64,000 nucleotides of DNA from Chamaelirium japonicum. Lineage: Eukaryota; Streptophyta; Magnoliopsida; Liliales; Melanthiaceae. Where the stretch lies: positions 88,530,170 to 88,594,169 of the forward strand of contig OX393549.1 in assembly GCA_947650365.1 (NCBI GenBank), written 5' to 3'. The notes below the pieces were generated by a model. That model saw only the letters and a program-made list of their open reading frames with translations. It searched no databases and was not told where the DNA came from. Below, in pieces: positions 26,868 through 39,304 of the stretch (the stretch's first letter is position 1; each line of letters begins with the position of its first letter). Made by a program: the position numbers and the translations under genes.

Positions 26868-29800
26868 ATGTCGACCCTCAGAGTCCCCGCCTCCGTCCCC
26901 TCCCCCGCCGAGGACTCCGAGCACCTCCGAAAGGCCTTCGCCGGTGAGCTTCTCCGCCTTCTACTACCTCCGAATCTTCGGGGTTTTAGGACCCCCGATC
27001 TCGTCGCCATAGATCCCCGGTCTCGCCTGATCCCTTGATGGCTTCGTTGTTCCAGGATGGGGCACCAACGAGCGGCTGATCATCTCGATCCTGGCCCACC
27101 GCGCCGCCCCCCAGCGCCGCAGGATCCGGCAGGCCTACGCCGAGACCTACGGCGAGGACCTCCTGAAGTCCCTCGACAAGGAGATCTCCGGCGACTTCGA
27201 GGTCCTCATCTCCTCCTCCGTAACCCTAATCCTTGCTTCTTCTTTTTGTTTTTCCTATACTGATCTGAGATCTGCGCGGATTGTGAGGGCAGAGAGCAGT
27301 GCTGCTGTGGACGCTGGACCCACCGGAGCGGGACGCGCTGCTGGCAAACGAGGCCGCGAGGAGGTTTAGCCCCGGGAGCCACGTGCTGGTCGAGATCGCG
27401 TGCGCGAGGACCTCCGGGGAGCTGTTTTCAGTGAGGCAGGCTTACCACGCCCGCTTCAAGCACTCCCTCGAGGAGGACGTCGCCGCCCACACGACCGGCG
27501 ACTTCCGCAAGGTGACCGCTACTTCGCCGCACTGGCTCTTGCATTGATCTGTGCTTTCTATGCTTCTTTAAACGATTCCTGTTTGATCTAAGCTAAATGT
27601 TGATGGAATCTCAAATTTTGATGGTTCTCTTTTCCATTGGCGATTGTTATTGTTTGTTTTCTTTCTATCGGCATTGTACTGATAGAGTGATAGTAACCGC
27701 AAACAGGTTGTGGGAATCTCTTAAGAAGTGGTGTCTTGCTTGAACTGAAGTGATACAATATATAGCTTGGTTAGACCATTGTTAACCTCATAAACCGAGG
27801 TGTAGGGGTGTAAACTGATATTTGAAAATCCGAATCTGGTCTGTATTCGAATCCGAATTATGCAGATTCGGACAACATTTTTAATATTCGACAAAAATGG
27901 ATACGAATACGGATGATTTTTAAATATCCAACAAAAACGGATACAAATACTGATATTAAGGTATTCGACACGAATAATCTGTATTCGAGATGGACTATGC
28001 ATATAAATGGATATCCATATATCCATACCTGTAATATATAATATGATATTTGTACGTGTATTATGATCCAAGAATGGATCTCAATGTCAGACTGCGTTGC
28101 ATAGTTGCACTAAATAGTAAATACCAAAGTGGATACATTGGTAGCAATTTACTCGATGCGACCCATAACATCTGACATGACTTGATCTGACACATGATGT
28201 AAGCTACACCACGGCAAGCTGTGTGGCCTACTAAGCTAAATTGGAATATAATATCCATAAGATTTCTTACAATGGCTACTGGATCCCCCATATACTTATT
28301 TGAGGCTAAAGAAGAAAAATCTCGATGCTATAAGCCCCAATATTGATAGTTGTAGTAAAATATGTTCATATATTATATAATGAATATAGGCACCTTGTTC
28401 ATATAATATATAATGAATATGGATATGGATATTATCCGAATCCGGATACTCGGGAGGATACGGATTCGGATAGTTACACTTACTATCCGGGCGGAAACGG
28501 ATAAGGATTCGGATAATGCATTTCTAAATAAATACAGATAACGGATAGTATGATATCCGCTCCACATCCGATCCGTTTGCACCCCTACTGAGGTGGCACA
28601 GTTGTTATACCATGGATGACTCATATCTTTAAGGTCGCTCGAGTGTCTAATTTCTTTTGAATCACATTTCTTGATAATATTCTCCTTGACCGGTAGATAA
28701 CCATAACCATCAAGCCATGTTCCATTCAAATTGGGATTGACATTACGAATCCGTCATTGATTCCTATTTACCACTATATCTTTGTTTCGGTTAGTGTGTG
28801 TTTTTCTCTTTCTCAAGCCCTCCACAATAATATGAGGCCCTCTTTGACATTAGTAGATATATTACCATAAATTAATATCGATTAATGATATGTAACTTTT
28901 CACCAGAGAAACAAATGGAAATCCTTTTTTTTTCTTTTTTCTTTTTTGAATGACAACAAATGGAAATCCTAAGTTGGATGCTTATTGATTAATTCTAATT
29001 CTGTGTCCAGCTTTTGGTGCCACTAGTGAGCGCATACCGCTACGAGGGAGCAGAGGTGAACATGACATTGGCAAAGTCGGAAGCCAAGATACTGCATGAG
29101 AAGCTTTCTGACAAGGCGTACAACCATGAGGATCTAATACGGATAATAACTACAAGGAGCAAAGCACAACTTGTTGCGACTTTCAATCACTACAACAATG
29201 AGTTTGGCAATCCAATTAACAAGGTATGGACACACCATTTACTAATTTTTTTGTTCTTAAATTCTTATGGAAGGTTGTGTTTTGATTGTCAGTTGATGCA
29301 CTAGTTGTGATCTGCATGATTTTCCCTTTTACAGTAATCATTACGCAGAATCGATGTTTCAGGCTGGCAGTTGTGTTCCTTTTTCTATTCTTTTTAAAGT
29401 TCCTTGTTGGTTCTCACCTGCACCATGAAGTTTTTGCTGATTGTGCCTTTTTCTGTTCTAACATGGAATGAAGTGTTTAGAATGAAACATGTTTCTGTTT
29501 ATTTTCGGTTCACATTATGTATGTTTCTTAATCTTTAGTTCTTCTCTAGGGCTGCATACTTTTGTGTTCCTTGTAAACTTCAATCTAAAATTTTAGTCCC
29601 CCTTGCAGAGTTTTCTATCTTGAGTGCTTCGTAACTTTTTTTTTTTTCCTATCTTGAGTGCTTCATAAGTTAACTTATCCTCTTGGTGCAACTCCTATGC
29701 CTCCTTTTATATGCTCATTCTTTGTTTATTAAGTACTAGAGGCATCCATGCGAGATGCATGCCTGCAAAGAGGTGAGAGCGAAAGTGGGGATGGATTGCG

Positions 29801-30837
29801 GTGGAGTGCCTCTCTATAAACACATTCCTCTAAAAATTATCTCAAGAAGACTAAACTTCCCTTGATATTTCTAAGGTGTAATATTGTTTCGGATTCAAGG
29901 TACGGACTACAGTGGGCATTACTTTGTTTCAGCTTAAGCCCAATTATCTTTATATAGTTGAGATATAGAAAATGCTAACTTCTGCATTCTTTATGAACAT
30001 TAACTTCATTGAACTTTTGATTCACATGACTTAGCTGATGATACTAGATAAAAGGGGAAAAAAACAGCTTCCATTAGGTTTAACACACCAAAAGCAGTTT
30101 ATGTCATTGACCCCTCTCCTTAGAAGTAAATTTTAGGATAAATTAGATGGAATGCAAACAATTGCATCATTTCTTCTTGTCATCATCATCATCCAAATGT
30201 TTTCCCATCAGAATGGGATTGACTATGGAGCACAAATCTAACTGAGGCTCCACAAATTGTTGGAAAGAATTTTCCAATCCGCTGTTGATCTGACGTCGAG
30301 GTGAAAACCTCACCGAGATAACTAGTGGCAGGAGAGGCTCTTGCCGATAAAATTTAAAAGCCTGTCGGGAGGTAGATGGTCAATGGAATGATTTGATATT
30401 AGGGGGACCGAACATATTTGTGGCACGAATTATATGTCGAAGAGCTGCAATGAACCAAGCATCATTGCATGTAAAGACAAAAAAGTTTGCATCTTACAAT
30501 TGATTATTTGGTGAGAAAACTGATGAGTTGGTCTTATCAGGATTTGAAGTCTGACCCAAAGGATGAGTTCCTTTCCGCGCTGAGGGCTGCAGTACGTTGC
30601 ATCACCTGTCCCGAGAGATACTTCGAGAAGGTGATTCGGCTTGCTATCAACAAGACGGGAACGGACGAGGGCTCGCTCACTCGAGTCGTCACCACACGTG
30701 CCGATGTGGACATGAAGGAGATTATGGGGATCTACTACAAACGAAACAGCGTTCCATTGGACGCTGCCATTGCGAAGGACACTTCCGGAGATTACGAGGC
30801 AATGCTTCTTGCCCTTCTTGGACATGAGGATGCTTGA
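26868..30837 (+). CDS. Annexin, plant D1/D2 type
   Basis: Annexins bind acidic phospholipids in a calcium-dependent way at membranes; plant members are linked to calcium flux and redox responses. Exons: 26868-26943, 27056-27201, 27293-27511, 29011-29223, 30541-30837. They total 951 bp, or 316 residues, the normal plant length, with GT-AG introns and no frame break. Repeat I has the calcium loop GWGTNE at 26-31 and the conserved His40. Repeat III has IRI at 190-192, a motif described in plant annexins. Repeat IV has GTDEG at 258-262 followed by VVTTRAD. The N-terminal head is short (about 15 residues before the first repeat). The first exons are GC-rich and the later ones less so. Intron 3 (27512-29010) carries a hAT MITE. 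The D1 versus D2 subclass is uncertain. Confidence 0.93.
27803..28587. mobile_element. hAT MITE in annexin intron 3
   Basis: The ends TAGGGGTGTAAAC and (inverted) TAGGGGTGCAAACGGATCGG face each other. The flanks 27795-27802 (CCGAGGTG) and 28588-28595 (CTGAGGTG) match at 7 of 8. The arms are rich in GGATATCCGAAT-type sequence. The central part 28060-28400 differs and may be a further insertion. Confidence 0.72.
29736..29775 (-). mobile_element. Helitron-like 3' terminus in annexin intron 4
   Basis: Read on the minus strand, a GCATGCATCTCGCATGGATGC hairpin-like sequence is followed by CT and CTAG, then T. This fits a Helitron end, but the hairpin is imperfect and the other end was not found. 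Confidence 0.35.
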
Positions 30838-31254
30838 ACTTCCTCGAGACCTGGAGAGTTGGGAGAAAGAGCGCAGCTCACTGATGGCTCTGCTTAGTCC
30901 CTGTTGTTCCTGATAAACCTGTTGAAGTAATAACATCTTTTGTATGGACTTAAGGCCCTAATGTGCCTATCAGTAAGCAATGTAGTACTTCATGTTGTGT
31001 CTGGCCTTCATGCTCTTCTAATAAGCAGCGGCTTTCACCTCCTGCAAGACTACATCTTTCTGTTCTTTATTTCTTTTTCGTGTGGTGTTGTAGGCTTTTT
31101 GGGGAATCTTCTGACAGGATAGCATGGCAGCGTCGGTTCCATTGGTGCCGGATGCGAAACCTTGAGCTGGACTGAACCCTAGAGTTGGTGCTCGATTATG
31201 TTGTAGTTTGGAGTTTTTGCTTAACAGTGTAGTAGGTTTGCGCTCTGCTTGAAT

Positions 31255-31400
31255 ACGCTTAAATGCGACTGCGGTTGCATCCCAGCGGCAAATCCGTTGT
31301 TTTTCTCTCGGGAGGTTGCAGGATCGAATCCCAAGTTTGTCTTACGCCGCAATGGCGTATAATAATGTGGTGCTCCTGTGGTTGAATTGAAGGCCAGTTC
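31255..31400 (+). mobile_element. SINE-like element with pol III B-box
   Basis: GGTTGCAGGATCGAATCCC resembles a tRNA B-box. It is followed by a CTTACGCCGCAATGGCGTAT hairpin and AATAATGTGGTGC. The hairpin tail recurs at 36705-36745. The A-box is not clear. Confidence 0.4.
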
Positions 31401-31443
31401 TAGGCAAAATTGTTCAGTTGCCTTCTCATAACGACATGTTTAA

Positions 31444-31475
31444 CTAGTGCATGTCCGTGCCTGTCGGCACTGCAA
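31444..31475 (-). mobile_element. Helitron-like 3' terminus
   Basis: On the minus strand: GTGCCGACAGGCACGG hairpin, then ACATGCACTAG followed by T. The hairpin is identical to the one ending at 19571, so both belong to one family. Confidence 0.5.
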
Positions 31476-31679
31476 CGGGTCGCTTTTGGCGGCAACATAT
31501 ATTTTGGTACTGCAGCGGGCTGTCTACGATGGCAACACACCTGAACGCATTCAGCAATAAAACACTTTTGACGACAACACCGGCATTCATAGGGACACCC
31601 ATTTCTTTGCTCGTGCCGATTGGCACGAAGCGGGCGTCTACGGCGCGACCAACTCCCCCTCCCTCTATAATTAATCGAT

Positions 31680-32410
31680 GACAGCTGTCTCTATTTGAAC
31701 GGATTTCTCGAGATCGACCCGATGGTTTAGGGCGGTCGAAATTTCAACATGCGGGTTTATAGCCGTTGATGTGAACAACGATCACGAGATGAATTTAGTA
31801 CAATTTAAATGGGCCGGGATTTTAGGGGTTTAGTGCAGTTTAAATGGTTAGGGAGGGAGTTGGTTGACGAAAAAATAAAGATCATACGTTGATTTTTAAA
31901 CGAATAGATGGAAAAATAGAGATTGTGTATTGATTTTTGAACGAATGGTTAGATCTATTCGGTTCATTTTTGTCCAGTCAGCTTGTCCTAGTCAGTGTCC
32001 GTTTTGTCTAGTCAGCACAAAACCGACGTGCCATGTTATATAAACTTCTATTTTTTTTCCTTCTTTGCGTAAGCAAATGAAGAACAAGAGAGATAACAAA
32101 TGTATTCACAATAAAATTAATAATCCAAACCAATAAGTTAAAATACACAAAATTTATGATGAAGGTAGAAAATCACTGGCTAAACTCCGAATGCTCTCCA
32201 TTCTTTAAAATGGCGGGATTGCAATGTTCTCCTCTAAATAGTACTAGATGTTTCGTCACCTCAATGAGTCATCACCAATGGTGGGTAACAACAAAGGGAA
32301 GAGTTTGAAACCCACTTACGCAAAATTAACACTAAGAAGTAAGAACGAAACCGGATGGGTGGGCTTGAGGCTCTCACTAACCCGAAATCAAAAACCCTTT
32401 TGATGGACAC
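31680..32410. other. Intergenic, no gene seen
   Basis: No supported ORF. A near-duplicate phrase (ACGTTGATTTTTAAACGAATAGATGG and ATTGATTTTTGAACGAATGG) lies at 31887-31960. Confidence 0.35.
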
Positions 32411-32413
32411 TAA

Positions 32414-33121
32414 GGGGGTGTTTGACGTCGTTCCGGAACAATCTATTTCCATTCTGAATTTCATGATTTGAAAATAATGACTAGTAATTGTTCCGGTGGA
32501 CTGAAGGTAGGGCTGGCAATTTCGGACCCGACACGGTAGACCCGACATGAAGTTAGCGGGCCTGGGTCAGGGCTAAACGGGTTCGGGTCGTAAACGGGTC
32601 GACACGATAGACCCCTTTAATAAACGGGTCGGGTCTGGACACGGTAGACCCGGGAAGACCCGTTTAAAATTCAATGGGTCGTGCCGGGTCGGGTCTACCC
32701 GCAATCCGATACTGTAATATATAGTATCAGCGGGTCTATCCGGTTAGGTCGGGTCGAGTCGGATTGGTCGGATCGGGTCAACGGAATAAACCCATGTGGT
32801 AAACGGGTCTTATCGGGTCTACCCGTTTATAAATGGGTCAGGTACCGGTTTAGGATCTAGACACGATTAGTTAAACGGGTCGGGTCCGGGTCTAGGGGTT
32901 TTGGACACGACCCGAAACTCGACACGACAGGAACCTGACCCGACATGACCCATTGCCACCCCTAAATGAAGGACTTGGGAACTAAAACACATAACTCCGG
33001 CTGTTTCTATGCCAACCGGAACGTTGGACCATCAATTTGCATTAGAAATAGTAATTGACGATAATAACCTCTTCTGGAAGAGGATTAAGGGAATCAGTTG
33101 TTCCACATACCAAACACCCCC
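32414..33121. mobile_element. Tourist/Harbinger MITE split by a hAT MITE
   Basis: GGGGGTGTTTGACG at the left and CCAAACACCCCC at the right are inverted. The flanks 32411-32413 and 33122-33124 are both TAA, the Harbinger target duplication. Without the nested element (32508-32964 plus one duplicated octamer) it would be about 240 bp, the same as its right neighbour. Confidence 0.75.
32508..32964. mobile_element. hAT MITE nested in a Tourist MITE
   Basis: The ends TAGGGCTGGCAA and TTGCCACCCCTA face each other. The flanks 32500-32507 (ACTGAAGG) and 32965-32972 (AATGAAGG) match at 7 of 8. The interior is dense in CGGGTCGGGT and is homologous to the inverted copy at 1724-2176. Confidence 0.8.
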
Positions 33122-33124
33122 TAA

Positions 33125-33366
33125 GGGGGTGCTTGGCATCATTCCAGAACAGTCCGTTTCTATTCCTAGTTCCACATTTAAAAACTAACGGATAGTATTT
33201 GTTTCGGTGGAATGGACTTGGGAACAACAATATGTCACTCCGTGTGTTTCTATGCTAACCGGAACGTTGAACCATCGAATTACATTAGAAATACTAATTG
33301 ATGGGAACACCCTCTTCCAGATGAGGTTTAAGTAGAACAATTGTTCCTCATGCCAAGCACGTACCA
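33125..33366. mobile_element. Second Tourist MITE, abutting the first
   Basis: GGGGGTGCTTGGCATC at the left is mirrored by ATGCCAAGCACGTACC at the right. It shares the single TAA (33122-33124) with the preceding element. The interior is homologous, including AACCGGAACGTTG in both. Confidence 0.7.
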
Positions 33367-33379
33367 TCTAAGTTTCTCT

Positions 33380-33665
33380 AGCTCCCTTAAGAGCTGTGGT
33401 TGGACCCATAGAAAGTACCGCACAAACACTCCGGAGTCACCACATCGAGCCTAATTAGGAGTCGCCACACCAAGCAGAGGAGGGGTCCACGTAACCCATG
33501 CGACAAGACTGGGAGTTGCGACATCGAGCGGAGTGGTCCACACCTAGCCCCCGAAAAATCACCACACTATCGAGCGGTAACACCACCACAAGTGGAGAGC
33601 GGGCATTGAACCCGAATGCACACTAGGCGCGGTACCACTACCAAGTGCCCAAAGCAGCGGTGGCG
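33380..33665 (-). mobile_element. tRNA-derived SINE candidate
   Basis: On the minus strand the head GGGCACTTGGTAGTGGTACC contains an A-box-like TAGTGGTACCG. It is followed about 25 nt later by GGTTCAATGCC, which matches the B-box consensus. The body of about 230 bp has no ORF. It does not fold as a normal tRNA, so a SINE is favoured over a tRNA gene. Confidence 0.45.
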
Positions 33666-33821
33666 GCGACTCTTACTGTTTTAGGTGTGAGAATGAGGAT
33701 TAGATGGATGAGAAGGGCACCCAACCTGTAGCCTGTTTATCCATGCTATGGCAATATCAGATGCAAGGCATGATTCTAACCGTGAGGTCCCTAAAAAAAA
33801 CAAAAAGAAGAAAGACTTAGC

Positions 33822-34596
33822 CTCAAGTCCTTTTAGCAGATGCTATATTAGTTAAAGGACAAGCAATGTTTTAATATTGCACCAAGTCCCTCCCGAACAT
33901 TGCATGCTACAGTAAGTCTCTCGTCCTTATTTACCCCTTCACGTGCTACAGAAAAAGTATCCATTCGCCTCCAGAAAGAGTATCCATTCACTGGTTGACA
34001 CTGTGCATGTAGCGGTTGCTACAGTGATTTCATGATAGCTGCTATCGTGAAATCACTGTAGCAAGAGTATTAATTTGATTTGGTAAGAGTATTAATTTAG
34101 CGAATTATTTGTTGCTACAGTGATTTCACTGTAGCTGCCATGGTGATTTCACTGTAGCAAGAGTATTAATTAGCCGAATGGATACTCTTGCTACGATGAA
34201 ATCACTGTATCAACCGCAACATGCACAGTGTCACCAGGTGAATAGATACTCTTGTTGATGGCGAATGGATACTCTTTCCTGATACGGAAGTATACTATCG
34301 CTACAGTGTTTTCGTCGTAGTAGCTACAGTGAAATCATTGTAGTACTTGCTCTATGTAGTGTTAATCGACAAATGGATACTCATGCCAAAGACGAATGGA
34401 TACTCTTACTAGAAACAAATAGATACTTTTGTTGGAGGGGCAATTTTGTAATTTAAAGGGTAAAAAAAAAATCAATATTTTTTGTTAACGACTTGTGCAA
34501 ACGCATCCGTCGGGAGGGACTTTAGCTAAGATCCTAACAACTTGTATCATTTAGCTTAAATAAAGACCTGCGGAGAGATTTAGGGCTAATTAAACC
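33822..34596 (-). repeat. Unknown dispersed repeat, copy B
   Basis: An inverted copy of 10315-11075 with the same ends (AGTCCTTTTAGCAGATGC at the left; CGGGAGGGACTTTAGCTAAG and TTTAGGGCTAATTA at the right) and the same interior of GATTTCACTGTAGC palindromes and GAATGGATACTC units. It is followed by a C16 run and A-rich sequence (34595-34660). Confidence 0.6.
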
Positions 34597-34759
34597 CCCC
34601 CCCCCCCCAAAAAAAAAAAAAACAAAAACAAAAACAAAAACAAAAAAACAAAAAACCCCTAAAGTGGGCTTTGATGACAACTCACAAGTACACTCTACAA
34701 CTACAACATGCAAAGGCACCCACCAGGTGATAGGGGGTTTAGTAAGCATTCCGAGTGGA

Positions 34760-34862
34760 TCGGTGCGAATTCCCAGAGGGATTAGTCTGAGTCTGAAGTG
34801 GGCCCACTGCCCAAAAGGTTTCAACTTTCAAGACACACGTCGAGGAAAAACATATATAAAAT
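34760..34862 (+). mobile_element. SINE-like 3' fragment
   Basis: GGGATTAGTCTGAGTCTGAAGTGGGCCCACTGCC and an A-rich end are related to 24862-24942. There is no tRNA-like head. Confidence 0.35.
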
Positions 34863-35590
34863 AAAATAAAACAAAACGTGCAAAAGCATTAAATTTTTAT
34901 GGTTTAAACTTAACCTCATCTGGGCTGAGATATCAGTCCGAAAGTTTAATAGATCATACCTTGATAAGTGCCTGCCTGCTGCTCAAACGATCAAACAGTC
35001 GCACCGATAGAGACTTCGGTCCTCTTAGAAGTCACACACCACCTGCACGAACCAACACCGTCGTGCCGCAATCGACCTGCAGTTCAAGGTCTCATGCTAC
35101 ATAGCTATGTCAGGCTGCGATTAGGCTTACCATTAGCCCCTTAGTTCATTCACCCCCCAACAGATTGGCGGTACCATCGAAACTTCCCGATTTCGAAACA
35201 AATCATCCATATTCCACGACAACAACAGCATTATTTCGGAAATACCAATGCTATGAGCATATATACCTGACAAATCTACGACTTAATCTCATCAATCGAC
35301 TACGAATCAACACAAACAGAAAAGGAAGAGCACGCACATAGACCAGTTCAACTAGATCTTACCATAGCATTAAAACCAAAGCCGAAAACAAAATTGTACG
35401 GTTATTACTACCACTGGACCACCGGTTGCACGATGCAACTGTTTCATGTCCGAAGGATGACAACTCGTAGCCTAAATTAACTAACACAGACCATGCGCAG
35501 AGACCATCCACATCTACGTACATTCCTACATGGAATAACATCAGACTAGTACAGTGGATAACAACAACACAGACTCCTTATCCCCTGGAA
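34863..35590. other. 3' flank of the PUF gene
   Basis: No ORF or transposon terminus. The part nearest 35590 should contain the PUF gene's 3' UTR (minus strand). Confidence 0.35.
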
Positions 35591-35596
35591 TGTACA

Positions 35597-36112
35597 TCAA
35601 TACTTCTTCAGATTGGTCCGATTGAAGATCCGCTTGCAGTACAGGTTGGTTCGGAGCTCTGCCGCGTGGGGCCGGATTGCTCGAATCAGTGCAGCATGGA
35701 GAGGACCCTGGATGAAACGAGAGGTCAGAGAATTTACAATGCACCAGACTTGAATGATTCGGGTCTTAATGTGAAAGGAGGTTGGAAACCTTGGTGGTCG
35801 CAAGGGCAGACTGGATGACATAGTTCGCGTAGCGGTCTTGCAGTAGTTGTTCGAACCGGGGCATGTTGAGCAACTCAAGAACAATCCTCGCTCGGTCCTC
35901 TTCCCTAAAGAAGAACTTGAGGCATTTTTCGACAACATTGCTGCTGAATTTCTGCATCGATAGCTGAACGTAGTTCCCCTTGAATCCGGATGCGAGAATT
36001 GCACTAGCTGATGGGTTTCTGAGCTCTAGGACGTATTGTACAACATAATTTCTGAGACATGAGAAACAGAAACACTTTGAGTTTGGGTTGCTATTATACA
36101 ACAAAAGCTATT

Positions 36113-36189
<77 letters not shown>

Positions 36190-39100
36190 GTAGCCTACTC
36201 CAGGAAGTAGGCAACTTACCTACTCTATGGTTTAAATGGATGCCATGTGGTACTTTTTAACCGGAGTTAAGTAAAGGGTAAAAAAGACTTCTTGCATAGA
36301 GCGAAAAAATCCGGAGATGGATATAGAAAAAGTTGTAAACTAGTTAGTGCATCGTATATAGCTGAAATACGTGAATCATAAAAAAATAAATGCACCTACT
36401 TGTCAAGGGAAAAAAAAGAAGCAAATATGAATCCATTCAGTAAGTTAATGCGGGGGCATATTTCTAGAGAACTAGAAAGCATAGTAATATGTTAGCAATC
36501 ATTCTCAGAATTGGAAAATTAATATTTGATTGAAAATCTACACCCAACTTTAGGACGTACAATCCTAGAAAACAAAGGGTGGATCACCCAAAGTATGTCA
36601 TGCATTTGAATAAATCTGAACTAGAAATATGCATGTGAATTTGAAATTCAGTGTTGGCCACTTTTTGGATCCTCGCGGGCAGTCGCATGATTGGATCATG
36701 GGCTTGCCTTACGCGGTGTCGCGTATAAATAAAGTGGTGCAAAAGTGTTAAACATAAAAAATCTAGTACTTGAAGCTATTGAACAGATCGAGCTTGATGT
36801 TGGAAGAGAAAAAGACGATACGGGAGCGGAGTAGGGCTGTATCATTGATGTTGAATAGGGGTAGAAAATTATGGGTAATATTGATTTCTGTTAGGTTATA
36901 CTATTTATGTATCTGAAGTATTGGAATGATGTCAAGTGTATGTAGGCAATGGCGGCCTGCTGTACTGAGGACTGCTAGTAGGCCCCGTTCCGATGGTAAC
37001 ATAGTCTAACTGCCCATAAGACGTGAATGATAACAATAAGGCTTGACACGAATTTTTTGGTTGGATGTACCTGTTATCAACTCTCTAAGAGTAGTGCCGA
37101 AAATCTGACCTAGCCAACTTGACAAGATAGGGGTCTGCCACGAAGGCTAGAAGATGAATTGGCAGGTAAGAAAACTTAACACTTAAAGATCATGCAACTA
37201 GGACAAACAAGTTAGAGGATTTAGATAAGCAGGATTTGAGTAGCTCAATGCAAGTAATTCAGGTTATGCAAACAACTAGTTAGAAACATAAACATGGTCT
37301 TGTGCTGATTCTGTTGATTAAAACAAGAGGGAATTGCTTCAACGAAGAACTGTGCAAGGTGCGAATGACCTTCAGTGAAAAGGCTTAACGAATATGCATG
37401 TATTTGATCACAAACAAGTAGGCACAGACTATCAAAGCCTTGCGACGTTAAAAAAAAAAGGTCAATTGTGATGTAGATGTGCCTGCATATCGCATCACAC
37501 CAGATACAGATGAAATGGCATACTCATGTGATGCTAAAATAAAATCTCCAATATCACTGTTAGATACCCTCATGGCCCAAAACCCGGGTCGTAAGGGGAG
37601 GTCCACAGAGGGTATATAAAGCGGGTGATGGATGCCCCCTTTATCTCACCCGCTTTATATACCCTCTGTGGACCTCCCCTTACGACCTGGTTTTGGGGCG
37701 TGAGGGTATCTAACATGGTTTCAGAGCTGTTCACCGTCTCCCTCCGGGTGCGGCCCCTTCTGATTGTGCCCCGCTCTGCGTGCTCCGTTTGGAGGGGGGG
37801 GGGGGGGTTGAGGAAGTCCACCGGTTAGTCCCACATCGATAAAGGGGGCATCCATCACCCGCTTTATATACCCTCTGTGGACCTCCCCTTACGACCCGGG
37901 TTTTGGGGCGTGCCGGTATCTAACAATGATGTTTAAAAATTATGAAGTCTCAAATCGATGTTAGGACGCTACAAATGTTTCAGTCCAAGCCACTGGGCAA
38001 GGATTCATTAATCTTCTAAACATTACAACTATTCTCTCTAAAGGATTGCTAACAGAGATTAGTGTCACATAGGCTAGGGCCTCAACAAAGTTCCAGCAAA
38101 TTTTTTTTCTTCAATAAGCTGCAGTAATATCTAGACAAATAATTACCCAAAAGCATCTTGAGCAAGCTGGAGTCCATTTACAGAAATTGTTTCCATCATA
38201 TGTGCTCTATGTTCACCGGTAGATTTAGTGATGCAGCTTTGGAGGACAACACATCCATGCCGATGAGTTGCAATATCAACACAGTGCTTTGCAGCACCAT
38301 CAAAAATAAACTGTCACAAAGAAAGTCACGTGAAAATGATGTATAAGAAGAAAACTCAGATAAAGAAGGTTATGCATAAAATAAATTCATTTTATGAACA
38401 AAATAAATCGGATCTTCGCTGTATCATAGATTCATAGCTTTGGAATCTCAAATGTTCAGAAAAAATTGAAGCAGTTTTTGGAATCTAATGCAATTGATAA
38501 TATGATGGTCAACTTTCAATTATTAGTTTCTTTCCATAGTATCCTGTGTAACTGTGTATATTGTATCCATCATGCAATCACTCTTTATAAAAATGATACA
38601 TCGATACTAAAAGTAACTAATATAATGACATTTGCTCATCCAGCACAAATTATTTAATTTCTCAAAAAGTAAATAAGATTTGAAGAAGAACAGATAGACC
38701 ACATTCAAAGTATAAAGCCGAAACAAGAATAAAGCTGAAAAAAGAAGCAATGTCTAAAATCCAAGAAAAGCTAAGAAGAAGCAATGCCTAAAAAATCCAA
38801 AATAATGCAGGTTTGATCTGCATCATGACTTTTAATTGTTGAGAGAAAAAAATTATGACAATAGTGTTTTCTTTATTTATGTCCGTTTTAGGCCATTTAT
38901 GATATTTGGCCCTTTTAGCTTTTATTTATCACCTTAGTTTATTGTATTGTTGTGTGGGGATGTCCACGACCTCATTCAAGAGCTTTTCGCATCATTCTGG
39001 GCTCTTGTGGATGTGTTTCCAGTATTATTTAATAATAAATAGCTAACAGGTTTCAGCATGAACAAAATTAGAAGCTCGGTCTGACGGTCGGATGACATTA

Positions 39101-39259
39101 TTAAAGCCATTTAATGATGTGGCATTTATTTGAGACTTAATTGGGCTTTATAAGAACAAAACCTACCCGGTTCCACCTCCCCTCTCTTATTTTCTCTCAC
39201 CGTACACCGTACGGACGACAATATTCCCCCTCCCCATCCCATCAAGTCCATCCCTTTTC

Positions 39260-39304
<45 letters not shown>

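Noticed and set aside
30430-30936. 168-codon minus-strand frame
   Set aside because: Antisense shadow of annexin exon 5.
33600-33665. tRNA gene on the minus strand
   Set aside because: A- and B-box-like motifs occur, but no cloverleaf with acceptor stem and anticodon can be made; a SINE head is more likely.
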